A stretch of DNA of 23,066 bases, from contig JH152669.1 in NCBI GenBank assembly GCA_000226015.1, forward strand, positions 249,217-272,282. The letters are read 5' to 3'. The notes below the pieces were generated by a model. That model saw only the letters and a list, made by a program, of their open reading frames with translations, had not been told where the DNA came from and ran no database searches. A program made the position numbers and the translations under genes. This DNA comes from Mnemiopsis leidyi. Its lineage: Eukaryota > Ctenophora > Tentaculata > Lobata > Bolinopsidae. Of the stretch, positions 9,301 to 21,300 are shown piece after piece (the stretch's first letter is position 1; every line of letters begins with the position of its first letter).

Positions 9301-12300
9301 TGATCTTGTAGCACTATCGTATCGGAGCAGGACCATTAGAAGCCCGTGAAGAAAGAGTGCTGCGGATGGAGATATGGAGACGCAGGGTGGATCATATCAA
9401 TTGTCAGATAAGCATGGTTACAGTGCACTACACATGTGTTTTACACAGTACATGTACACTATTGTTCACTGTATAATGTACTGCACATGTGTTTTACACA
9501 CGTACATTGTACATTGCACATTTAACAATGTACTGCACATGTGTTCGACACACATACACTATTGTACACTGTACAATTAACTACATAGTGCAAATGTTCT
9601 TGGCACACGTACATTGTACACGGTATTCATGAGGAATTGTCTCAAACTTGCTTGCACTAGGAAAATCTATAAATTTGAGATTTGAACGGACGATAACCGA
9701 AAGAAAATTTGAACTGAGAGCGTATGCTCAACCGCTTAAACCTTAAACAGATGCTCGCAATTTGATTAGATCTACCGCATAAAATTAATTCTAAACTCAA
9801 ATCTTAACTTCTCGTTCCATTTACCCATCAAAACTGAAACGCAGAAAGAGTGACACAAAATATTCCCTAAGTATAATTAACCTTACCTTCGTTTCTACGT
9901 CTGAAGGAATCTCGTAGAGACCTCCGTTCTATAGTGGGCGAGCTGGTCGGGGAAAACTCTGAAATAGATAAAGATAGGATAAAACTCTGAAACAGAGAAA
10001 GTTAGGATATTACTGAAAACGTGCAGCTTTCAGAGAGAGAGAGAAAGGGAGACAGACAAAAGAGATGAAGGATCGGATGTTGAATAAGGGTTCGTTGCTA
10101 TGGTTATGTGTTAAATATAAGTAAGTTTCCCAGGCGACATTAGCCTTGCGATGATAAGTAGACAGGGTTGAGTATAAAGTGAGTAAGGAATAAGAACTGT
10201 GCTATATTTGAGATTGAGGTTTGAAGATTTTAGATTGAGGTTGAACAGGCTGAACTCGTACTAGAACTAGAGGTGCTACTAATTACAGGTTAGATGAGAG
10301 GTGATTTAGAGATAACGATCATTCATCTGGGAATATTGGCAGATCTAGTTACGTCTATTTATAGCAGATCTAACATCTATTTTTAGCTCATACATAAATA
10401 ATGCTGGCAGTTTGCACGGGATTCATGTTTCTACTAGATCCCAAAAATTTAGGCTGAAGCTTAAAGAGCGATGAAGAGTGGCTGATTTACTAATTGAATG
10501 TTAATTAACTAATTAAATGTTAATTAGCAATGCTGCGGGGATGCAGATACTTACTGAGGCTGATCGAACGAAAACGGCTAGCTGAGCAGGGATTATATGT
10601 TACAAACAGGTTAAGATATGTCACGTGGCAATCAGCTGCATGACGTCACAATAATACATACTAATGTAAATTCGATTAGCTTGCAATTTTTAATGATTGA
10701 CAGACACCATAAAATCAGCGATTTTCAAGTTAACTGATCAGCATTCTGATTCAAATTACTGACAGTAGTGATGTTTCGGACGTTACATTGATGCCATATT
10801 TCAGGACTGTGAAGTGTAAACCAGCCGTAAAACAGTTACTGAGCAGAGCGGTAGCAAAGGGCCTCTGCACACGTGACATCGTTACACATGACAAAGATAC
10901 AGGTTACTGCGCGCAGCAGCTGGTTTCATGTGCGTGTAGCCATGGCGACACTCACCACTCCGCAAGCTTTCCAAACGTGGCGGCGACATCTTTTCGGACG
11001 ACTTGACCAAGTCACGTGTTCCGTTTGATGACGTCACAATCACGTGGGATGACGAGGGCGTCTTGTCCAAGTCTACATGTTTTTTCGTGAGACGAGCCGA
11101 AGGGACGAGCCGTTTTCGTTTTGTTCGTCTGTCTGTCGAAGCTAGTCTCGTTAGTTAAACTGTCGATACTGGTCACTAGTGATTAAGTTAAATTGTCGAT
11201 ACTGGTCACTAGTGATCAAGTTTAATTGTCGATACTGGTCGACAGTAATTAAGTTTAAGTTAACTTTAAGTTGTCATTAGCTGTCATTTTGTTATCGTTT
11301 TCAGTCAATCTGCTGGTCAAAAGTAACTTTTTAGCTGACAGTTGGTCTTACACTTTACGTTAAAGGCATTATTGTTTTATCTAATTTAATTTATTTGAAA
11401 CTTTTGAGGGACGTTTAACCCAGTTAGGATCCTGACTAGTGACTAGTTTCGGGAGTCCTTTAGCAAACCTTTCCTACATAGCTACATCCAAACTATACTA
11501 GTCCTCAAAACTAGATTTGTTCTTCAAACTATACTAGTTGTCCAAACTTGATTTGTTCTTCAAACTAACCTAATATTCCAAACTAACCTAATATTCCAAA
11601 CTATAGTTGTTCTCCAAACTATACTAGTTCTCCAAACTATACTAGTTCTCCAAACTATACTAGTTCTCCAAACTAAACTAGTTCTCCAAACTAAACTAGT
11701 TCTCCAAACTATACTAGTTCTCCAAACTATACTAGTTCTCCAAACTATACTAGTTCTCCAAACTATACTAGTTCTCCAAACTATACTAGTTCTCCAAACT
11801 AAACTAGTTCTCCAAACTAAACTAGTTCTCCAAACTATACTAGTTCCCCAAACTAAACTAGTTCCCCAAACATATCTAACCTGTGTTAGTGACGGGGGTG
11901 GGTGGGGTACCGTTAGGGATATCCGGCAGAGACCCGTTAGATCCAGAACTCAGTTCTGTCGGCGTCCCCGTCCGGCGGCGATGTGACTTTTCTTCTAACA
12001 CCGCCGCCAATCTTGAGTCTGTGACGGGAGGTGACGCCTGCCGGAGTGGCGATTTAGTTGGATAAAAGAAGTTTTCTTAGTATCACTAGGGGCCATCATT
12101 TAAATTACACTAGTTAGGATAGTCGAAATGTTAACATTTAGCTAAAAACTTAAAACATGCAAACCAAACACATTGAAAAACCCAAAACACCAAAAAAACC
12201 AAACCAAATCGAAAACGTTAAAACAGATCGCATATTTCGATATAATCTGCACTACAACATGACTCAAAACTAAATCATAACCACTCTAGATAAAGATAAA

Positions 12301-15300
12301 CTCAACACACGAATTTGGACGAATTAAAAAGTTGCATCTGTCTGGAGCACTCGAAAATCACAGAACGCACTCCAAAAGCACTCGTAACAACTCTCTGTGT
12401 ACATGAAGTACCTTATCCTTTTCAACATACACAACCCTATCCCCATTGGACAAGGTAACTGTCTCAACTTGGCAGATCCACAGAGCAAATACGACTACAA
12501 GGTACTGCAGTTGTTCAATAATAGACCGGCTCTGCGACAAACTGGTCATAAGTTTTAGTCTTTTATGGAACAAGGTCTAAATAATTTGCAGAAAAAAGTA
12601 TAAATGTTTGTAGAACAAAGTACATAAATATTTGTAAAATAAAGTAAAGATATTTGTAGGACAATGTCATTCTCTCAAGAATAGAATAACAACACTTACA
12701 CAACAAACTTAACTATACGATACAGGTACACCGTAAAGCAAAATTGACTAACAACTAAACATTTTCGACGTAAATGTTCCCAAAACCGAGGCTTTACATA
12801 ATTCAGTGCTACACCAACCAAGAAATCCCACCCTCTAAAATACCAAGACTAGTCAACTTACGGAGGAGGGTTGAGGGAAGAACTTCCGTCCGGAAGTGGC
12901 ACACAACATGGAGTAAGTTTTAGAGGGGGTCTGGAACATGGAGGCGTTGGTGAAGTCTGGTTCTGCCGCGTCTTCCTGGTCAGGGAGGTGTCGTGAGGGG
13001 TGTGCTTACTAGGTTAGTAATGCGGCGTTTAGTGAGAATTTATTTTTTCGAAAATTGAATAAGTGACTTACGGACACAAGTCATTATCTAAAGTACTGGT
13101 CAAATTGTGGGGGGGGGGGGTAAGATGACCACGATTTTCCGACCATAATTTGGCCTATGTCCAGATGTCATGGTCGTGTGTTCAAAAAGTATGACCATGC
13201 CCATGGCGAAAATCCAAATTTTCCATGGTAATGGTCAAGTTGTCCGACCATTGACCATGGGGCAAATTCCAGGATGTCATTGTCAAGGCCAGTGCCTTAT
13301 CCTCTCAAATTAGAGATTAAAAAAATATGAAAATTGCCAACTAACAAATAGTCTGGCGTTAGCTTGTTCCTCCAGAAGTTTCTCTCTGTTGTATTGGTCC
13401 ACCAGCTTCTGTTCTGTCTCTTCAAGCGCTTGTTTTAGAGACTTTACAGTTCCTTCTATTTCCTTCACTTTAGCGTTACTTTGAGCTGCCGCTAAACCTA
13501 AAACAGCAAGTTGTATTATTTGATCAATGATCACGTGACTCAAGAAAAATATTGGTATTTACTTATAGTTCAGTAAGGCTAGAACTAGTAAAAAAGAAAT
13601 TTGCACTGGAATTAGAGGGAAAGTGAGGTTAGTGGTTACCTTTGTTGGTGGTGAAGGTCAGGAAATGCTCCAGGAGATATTTACAGTCTGATAACGAACT
13701 ACTGTCGATAATATCCTGAAATATAGAGTTCAGTGAGCTAAAGGCTCCATCGTATTATGAAACGGAAAGAAATTTGGACAATTCACAAGTCCCTGGGCAG
13801 CCTAGGCCAATCAGAAAGCGGTACTACATAATCACGTGACAAACCTGAAGGTCGATGGTATCTCCGGTCTCTCTACCGTCCATCATCTCGACTATGTCGC
13901 TCTGATGTTCGTTTATGTTCTCCTGCAGATACTCAACTTGAGCACTGAGTCCCTCTATGTTCTCGTCGAGCTCTTGCAATAATTCTGTGTTCTGAAAGAG
14001 GGGTGGTTAAGGGATCTTGTTAGGGATCTTGCTAGATTTACTACTTTGTTTACTATCTTGCTAGATTTACAACGATCTCAAAGATCTGGCCTACCCTAGG
14101 AGACTCATAACAACATTTTCTGAGGGTTCATGAGCGTGAAATTGAATAAATGTCACAATAAATCGATGATATTTATACCGGTTCCTTCTCCTTCAGTAGC
14201 TTGTCCTTGTTCTTGATAAATCTATCCAGATCTTTCTCCAGCTTCTCTCTATCCTTAACCAGTCGGTCCATGTCTGCCTCCATCTGGGCGACCGTGTGTT
14301 TCCTGATTATGTTCTGACAGATACGCTTCTCAAGCTGGTTCCATCTGAAGTTTTCGAGTTGTACTGGTTCCATTTTTCAGTAGTGATCAAAAAATTTAAG
14401 AATTACAGTTCTCATTTTCTGAATTTTCTTCAAGAAATAACGATTGGGCCAGCAGTCAAGGCCCTAAACAGCCGAGTAAAATGGCATGATGCAAAATAAA
14501 ATTGAGGTTTCTTAAACTCAGCACAACTGTTGTTTTAACACGAGTCCGAAACTGACCGCTGCCTGGCGGAGAAAGAGGAGTACTGCGAAGAGAGACGACG
14601 ATTGTGTCGCTCTTCAGGAGACTCCGCAAAGCTGGGCTGCTGTATTGCGGCAATTGGTCCAGCACGGCGCGCGTTCTTCTTTTTGATTGACATCGTGTTT
14701 TTCTGCTTCTTCATCATCTTTATTTCTTCCTGTTTTCGCTTGAGGACCATATCCTTGGTTTTCTGTTCCATCTGTAGCTTTTTAATCGTTGTAACCTGAG
14801 GTGGACATAGATATTGACTATCTGTTTAAAAAGCTTATATCAACAAGGACCGGGCAGGAGTATTCCAGTATTTTAAAATTAGTTTTTCCCCAAGTTACTG
14901 ATTCGCCAAAATCTTTATATCCCTCCGTACCTGCTTCTGTTTTTCACGCTGTAACTTGATAATCTCCTGCTGTTTCTTCAGCTCCAACTTCTTGTTCTTG
15001 GCGGTGTCCTCCTTTAACTGTCTCATCAGCTTCACCTTGTTCTTCTTCATTTGGGTCAGCTCGTTCTGCATCTGTTTCAGTGTCTTCTCGTTGTTCTTGT
15101 TTGTTCGGACTAGCCGGTCGTGTTCTCGCTGAGCTGATTTTAATCTGCAGGGAGTTTAGTCGTTAGAGATTGCATCAGACATGAGCTTCGAGTCAAGATA
15201 ACAAGTGAGATATCATAAAATGATGTATCTTTCTACAAAAAAGTGAAGTAAAAATCGTTAAAATATAAGATGAAACCTCTTCATTTCTTGTTCCATGGTC

Positions 15301-18300
15301 TTGAGTTTCTTTGTGTAGTGATCTGATTTGGCTTTTATTTCTTCCTTGTTCTTGCTACTGTCCCCCTTTTTCTTTAGACTTTCCATCACCTAGAAAAGTC
15401 AAAGTCAGCAACCAAGATTTGTGCTTGAAGACCAAATTTAAATTCATAATTTGATAAAGTGTATAAAATTACGTTGTTTAAATAAGGTTTTTAAAACAAA
15501 TTTAGGAGTTAAATTATTATTAAAAAAGTCGAAAAAACAACAAGCTCCCTCCTCACCTTGTCACGCTCATCACTAGTAACCATGATCTGGTTCTGCAGCA
15601 AGTTCAGCTTCTCCTCATACTGCACCTTCATCGCCAAGATCTTCTTCTGACTCTTCTCCAGTTCTTCCACCAGCCTCTGTTTTATCGAGATCTCTTCCGC
15701 CAGATCTGCCAGGTTTTCTTCCATGCTGTGAATTTTCTCGTCACGAGACTTTTCGTCTTCGTCTTCTTCCGAATCTTTTTCTTCCTTCTCCCCATTTTTT
15801 TCTTCCGCACGCTCCATGTCATCATCGTCTAAGTCGATGAAGTTGTTCTCACAGTCCATTTCTTCTTCGCTTTCCTCGTCAAGGATGTTCTCCTTGTTTT
15901 CTTCTAATTTCGTGATTTCTAGATCTTTTATGTGCTCCAGTTTTGATCTGCGGAATTTTGAGATTTAAATGTGGAGACGTTTGGCATTTGAGGTTGAAAT
16001 TTCATCGAGCTTGAACCCCCATGTACATTGTACTCAATGCCGAAGTTTATAAAACTAAATTATGAATTTTTCTTCATATAAATTTTTCTTGCCTTTTTGC
16101 CATAGTCTTCTCAAGATCGAACTTAGCTTCCTTGATAACTTCATCAATACTATCATTCATCATGGTCGCATTGTTCAAGTTGTTCCCTCCCATGGACATC
16201 CTGACTGCTGGGGCGGTCTTGACGCGTGGACTGCGGTAGTTCGCAACACTCTCCTGCTCCAGAAGTTGTGTTCGTAACGTTTCTATCTCCTTCATGTAGC
16301 CTTGTACCATCTCTGTCATGTCAGTCTCCCCTGAAGCTGGAAAATTTGGAAATTAGACATCGTAGTTATAGACAAGATGCGGAAAAGACAACATAGTTCT
16401 GTACAAGATGCGGAAAAGACAACATAGTTCTGTACAAGATGCGGAAAAGACATAATAGTTCATTACGAGATGCGGAAAAGAGAACATAGTTCTGTAAGAT
16501 GTGAAAAATTCCAGTAAATCATGGGATTGCTTGTGTGGTTATGAACTTTACACACTAGACGTGGATATCAACGCTCACTGCACACAGTCGAGGGTATCAA
16601 GATTGAAGAAATAGATTATCGAGTGCTAATTTGAATCAAATCGTGAACTCACCAGCAAATTCTGCGCAAAGTGCCTTAGCACGCAACTCAGCAATAGCCT
16701 CGTCTTTGCTATCCTGTGTCTCTGCCATGGACTTTATGCGCAGACGAAGTTTGTCGTTCTCTGCGCGTAACATGGTGTTCTCAGTAAACAGGTCCGAGTA
16801 GTTACCTTCCTCCCCTGTTCTCTGGTAAAATGTGTTAGCATTATGAGAGTCGCATCATGCGATAATAATGATGCGATATTAATGATGCGACTAATACAGT
16901 TGGTCTTTTTAATCCATTGCTTTGAAAATATTCACCGTGACTTGAAGGACAAATTATTTTATCCGACGGACTGTAAACCTAAAGTCACATCTGACGAAAT
17001 GAAAATCAGAGGTTTTGTTACCTGACCCATCTTGTACTCCATAAGTTCCTGTTGCAACCTCATGTTCTCTTCCCTCAATGTGTTGATTATCCTGCTTGTC
17101 TTATCTTGGTTCACTACCACCTGTACAATTTATTTTCATTTACTTTTAGATTGTTTGTATGGCACCCGCAGCATTAATCTGCACGCTTTCTGATATTCTA
17201 CAAACCTCCATATTTTATGATGTTTAACAAACATTAACAATAACATGTGTAGCAATATTTTTAACTGCAAGAATCAGGTCATAAAAAGTATCATTGTATC
17301 CTTATGAATAGAGAAACAGTAACATTATTTGCAGATACTCGGCCCCTTTGTTAGAAATCATAGAGCAGGTCCCGGTGCCGCGGACGGCACCCCTTTCTAT
17401 CCTCCTAGCCGACCTACATTTCCATCATTCTATTTATAGCAGGCAAGTTACTGCTATTAGCTGACAACCGCTACACACCTCACAACACACATTTACTGCA
17501 TGTACTACTACACACTACCACCACTATAAAGAATATTATAAGACCTGCCAATTGTGACCGATGTGAAGCCCTGGTGATGAAGTATCATGTAAATCGATCA
17601 GAGTGTTACGGGGGACACTGGAGGCCACCCTGCAGTCTACACTCGGCTCTAATTCTGTAAGTGGTTGTTCGGAATGGATCCGTCTATTGAATGGATCCGT
17701 CTATCTACTCATTCACTGGCCTATGGGCTCTGGCTGGTGGTACCAATATGCTTCACTAAAATACCACAATGGAGGGTTAACTGAGATCCTGCCACAGTTG
17801 CAGTATTAATGTGCTAGAAGCTTTGGTAAGGCAAAGGTTGTACAAGTAGATACTGTAGTTGGAACAGTCGTTATTTATAACTATGATTGTACATAAATTC
17901 TAAATTTAAAACAGAAACCAACGCCTACCTTATTCTTGATATTCTTAGCCCTATTAGCGTATTTCAAAGTGTTTAGCGTTTCCATGAAGTCCCTGTCCGC
18001 CGGACTGACGCACGCCACCATAAGCGTCTGGGAGTTGCCGCCCAAACTGTCTTGGAGGAGTCGTGTCAACTTGCTGTCACGGTACGGCACGTGCGACACT
18101 TTCCGCTTCTCGTCACCAAGCGCAGAGATCACGTTACCAAGCGCAAGCTGATGAGGGGAGGTGTGGTTTGGATGTTGAGAGTGACAACACTGTGCTGTTT
18201 AATCAGGAAAACTATCTTGACAACCTTACTATGACATAAACTTTAATCACAGCTAATGTATTGCAGATGGAAGGATCTGGAAAATATTAAAACCGGGATT

Positions 18301-21300
18301 TTGTGTTGGAATTAGAACTCCTCTATCTACATATCACACTTGAAACATCCTAACCTAGATAGACAAATAATGCCAGCAACACTATGACATAAACTCTCAC
18401 CAGTCCTCCGTTGATGGAGATGCCCTCTTTAGCCCTGTCCCCGGTCGCCCCTGTTCGTTTTAACCTCTCGGAGCCGGCTAAATCCACGAAAACCAGTTTG
18501 GCAGTGAGGTTCTCAAATTCAGGCGGTGCAGCTTCCTCGCCCTGGGACATTTCTTGTTTACTTTTGTACATTACATTAAATATAATGTGTTCTTTTGTGG
18601 CTGTGTTCCCAACACATGTATAGTATTGTCGTGCATTAAGTTTGTATTTTGAAGGCCGCGCCCACAGTTTTAAAACCGTTGTAGTGGACTGTGGACCACT
18701 CTAAACTTGATGTACAGAGCGGATTCACGATCTGTCGTCATTTACATCCTGTAGCCACGCCAAAAGCAGATGTTTCCGTGTCTTCCGGTACGTCATTGAC
18801 GGAGACATAAAAAATGTGACCGCCAGGCCGCATCTTGTCAACACTAATTCAATTTTCCCGCCAAGCGTAATGAATTAAAGTTTTGTCTAAAATTCAAACA
18901 TTGATGTATGAGAGCGACCAGCGATTGCTTGCAATCAGTGCAATCAGAAAGCAACGTGCACATCAAAGTTACGCAAGTCGGTCTAATCTAAGATAAGGAA
19001 AAGGTCACGTGACCATATCAGAATTAAATAAATTCAAAAGATTTTTCGGGGAACGATTACAGCGATCGCTCGCGTCGCAGTAACTTCACCGCGCGCTACG
19101 TACACGAGTGCGCGCCACGCCTTTACTTGGCGGATTCCCGGCGTAAGTTGAACAGCATGAATTAAGGCCATGAAGCCTAATTATAGCTTTAAAGAAGTTT
19201 TACCTCATAGAAATGTCAAAAGTTGACCTGTCATGATTAGGTAATATCTAATTATGTCAACTTATAGATGGTACCTCTGCAGTTTCGACTTTAGCAACTC
19301 TTGTCTGATGAATGTTGAGATAGAACAGAGCATGTGATCTAGAAGAGACTGCGTTCATTTCCGTACTGTGGGAAACGGCACGGTTAGTCGGGAAACCTTA
19401 ACAGCAAACTGTCAAAGTTAAAGAACAAACATGATCAGATCACAAGGAAAACGGAAGAGAACGGGGAAACGAAAACACAAAACATAAAACTTGACTGTTA
19501 CACTACCACTGTAACATTACCACAAATAAACATAAAGTAAAGTAAGTGATAAAATACTGGTGTGTTGAATAAACCTGGCTGTTGTACGACAGAGAGCGCC
19601 CTGTTTCAGACAGTTCAGAACTTCAGTACTGTTAGCTACTGTTTGTTTCGACATGCCGTCCACGAATATCTCTCCATTGGCATCTTCGTGTATCTAGAGG
19701 GTTTGCACTGTGTGTAGACAGAAGATGTGTATGTGTAAATAAACACTGTGTTTGAAATGTAAATGTGAACAACATTTTCCTTTTCAGTTTGCCCTGTTCA
19801 ATCATTTGCATCTCCTATTGCTTCAAACTATTGCAAATAGACATGTTTAATTATTAACACTGGCAATGATTCAAGTTTGAGATACGACACATGTAAATTG
19901 TTCCTAAGTAAGCCAACCACAATCCATGCAAAAAAGTTCATTTATATTTGAAATAGTCAAGCATCACTGTTATTGCAGTTCTTAAAGACGTCCAAAAATC
20001 GTCTTCAAAACCCATGGTAAAACATACACATACAATTCAAGAAACAGTCAAGAATCATTACACAATTTAAAAAATAAAGTATCTGAATCCTGGATGTAAA
20101 GACGTTATCTTTTAGTTTTGCTACATTAAGAGATGGAAAAGGAAGGGCTACCTTGAGATTACTCTTTTTCCCTTTAGCCTCCCCGCTGGGCGACAACAAG
20201 TCCAATATCTCCTCGTTGTACAGCTCCATAAACTGTGCTTCTACTTTAAACTCGGGCGGCATTATGTTCTTCTCTTGTGCTTCTTGCTTCCTTTCAACTG
20301 AAGGGTAGGTGTTGCCACTTTGTGCTTCCCTCTACAGGTGTTATAAATTTGGACTGTGTGGGGAACCATCATTTATAATGCAGGATATTGGGATGCCTTG
20401 TATTACTACATACTAACGCATCCAGGACATATATTCGTGTGTCTGAGCTAGGATCAATTCCATCCATTGGTCCTAAGATATGACGTATTCTACACGAAAT
20501 TGTAATAGAACAATAAAATGCATTTTAATTTTCAATATTTCCTCCTTTTGTTTCGACCTGCTATTCTTGTTTGCCACACTTTTGTGCTATTTCGGCAGAA
20601 ATTAACAAAAGGTTCACAATGGTGTAATAACAATATATGCGTCACACAGCATGTAACATATTCAATAGTATAATAAATACACTGGCATGTCGGCCGCCTC
20701 TATAATTAAGCAAACAATGATCTAACACCAACAAAATTATGCGCTATCATTCACCCTTGCAGTTATCAAGTAAACCTGAAAATGAATAAAAAGTTTTTGA
20801 CCTGAAGCTGATATGTTGCTTCTGTATCTCTGTGTTTTGGTGGTTGCAAGTTTGTCTACAATAAACTTGTCATGACTGTTTAGTCTTGTGTAATGTCTCA
20901 ACCAACTTTACAGACTTAAAGAGTTGTGAAATTTGTAAAATTAATGTTGGAAATTAAGCAATATCCGTGAAACTTTACCATGATCAATTATTGTTAAACA
21001 AACCATCTGTAAAGCTTAGGAGTAAGGATAGTGAAATGCCTTACATTAGAGACTTAGAAATCGACGGCGGAGATAAAACAGACAAGGTAAAATATAAAAT
21101 TAGTAAGTTTTAGGAAAAAACTGGAGATAACTCAATAAATAGACCGGACATCTGTTATCTAATCTTAAAGAAACCACACAAACTTAAAACATAAAACTCT
21201 GGGGAGTAAGAGGATTTCCCACAAAGTTTACAACAAGGTATATACTTAACGAGAAGAAAACAAACAAACTTACGAATCTGGTTGAAAAGATGATCGACGG

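Larger units (their letters stand above)
8927..9886. other. Intronic region upstream of the BTB gene
   Basis: Would contain the BTB promoter and 5' UTR. A short TA microsatellite lies at about 9066-9086, an imperfect hairpin at 9262-9326 and the 53-bp array at 9425-9620. No TATA box or initiator could be assigned with confidence. Confidence 0.5.

Noticed and set aside
9425-9622. CRISPR-like array
   Set aside because: Copies are imperfect and contiguous without unique spacers, in an animal genome.
10788-11070. Overlapping 60-70-codon ORFs on both strands
   Set aside because: No domain, no splice context fitting KIF21 phases. They arise because this patch is less AT-rich.
12358-12573. 71-codon minus-strand ORF in a KIF21 intron
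   Set aside because: Hydrophobic middle but no homology recognised. Adding it would break the phase between the flanking exons, which already fit.
14290-14380. Alternative KIF21 start at the Met of MEPVQLENF
   Set aside because: An in-frame stop precedes it, but the region upstream aligns with KIF21 coils through earlier exons, so it is internal. A short alternative transcript is not excluded.
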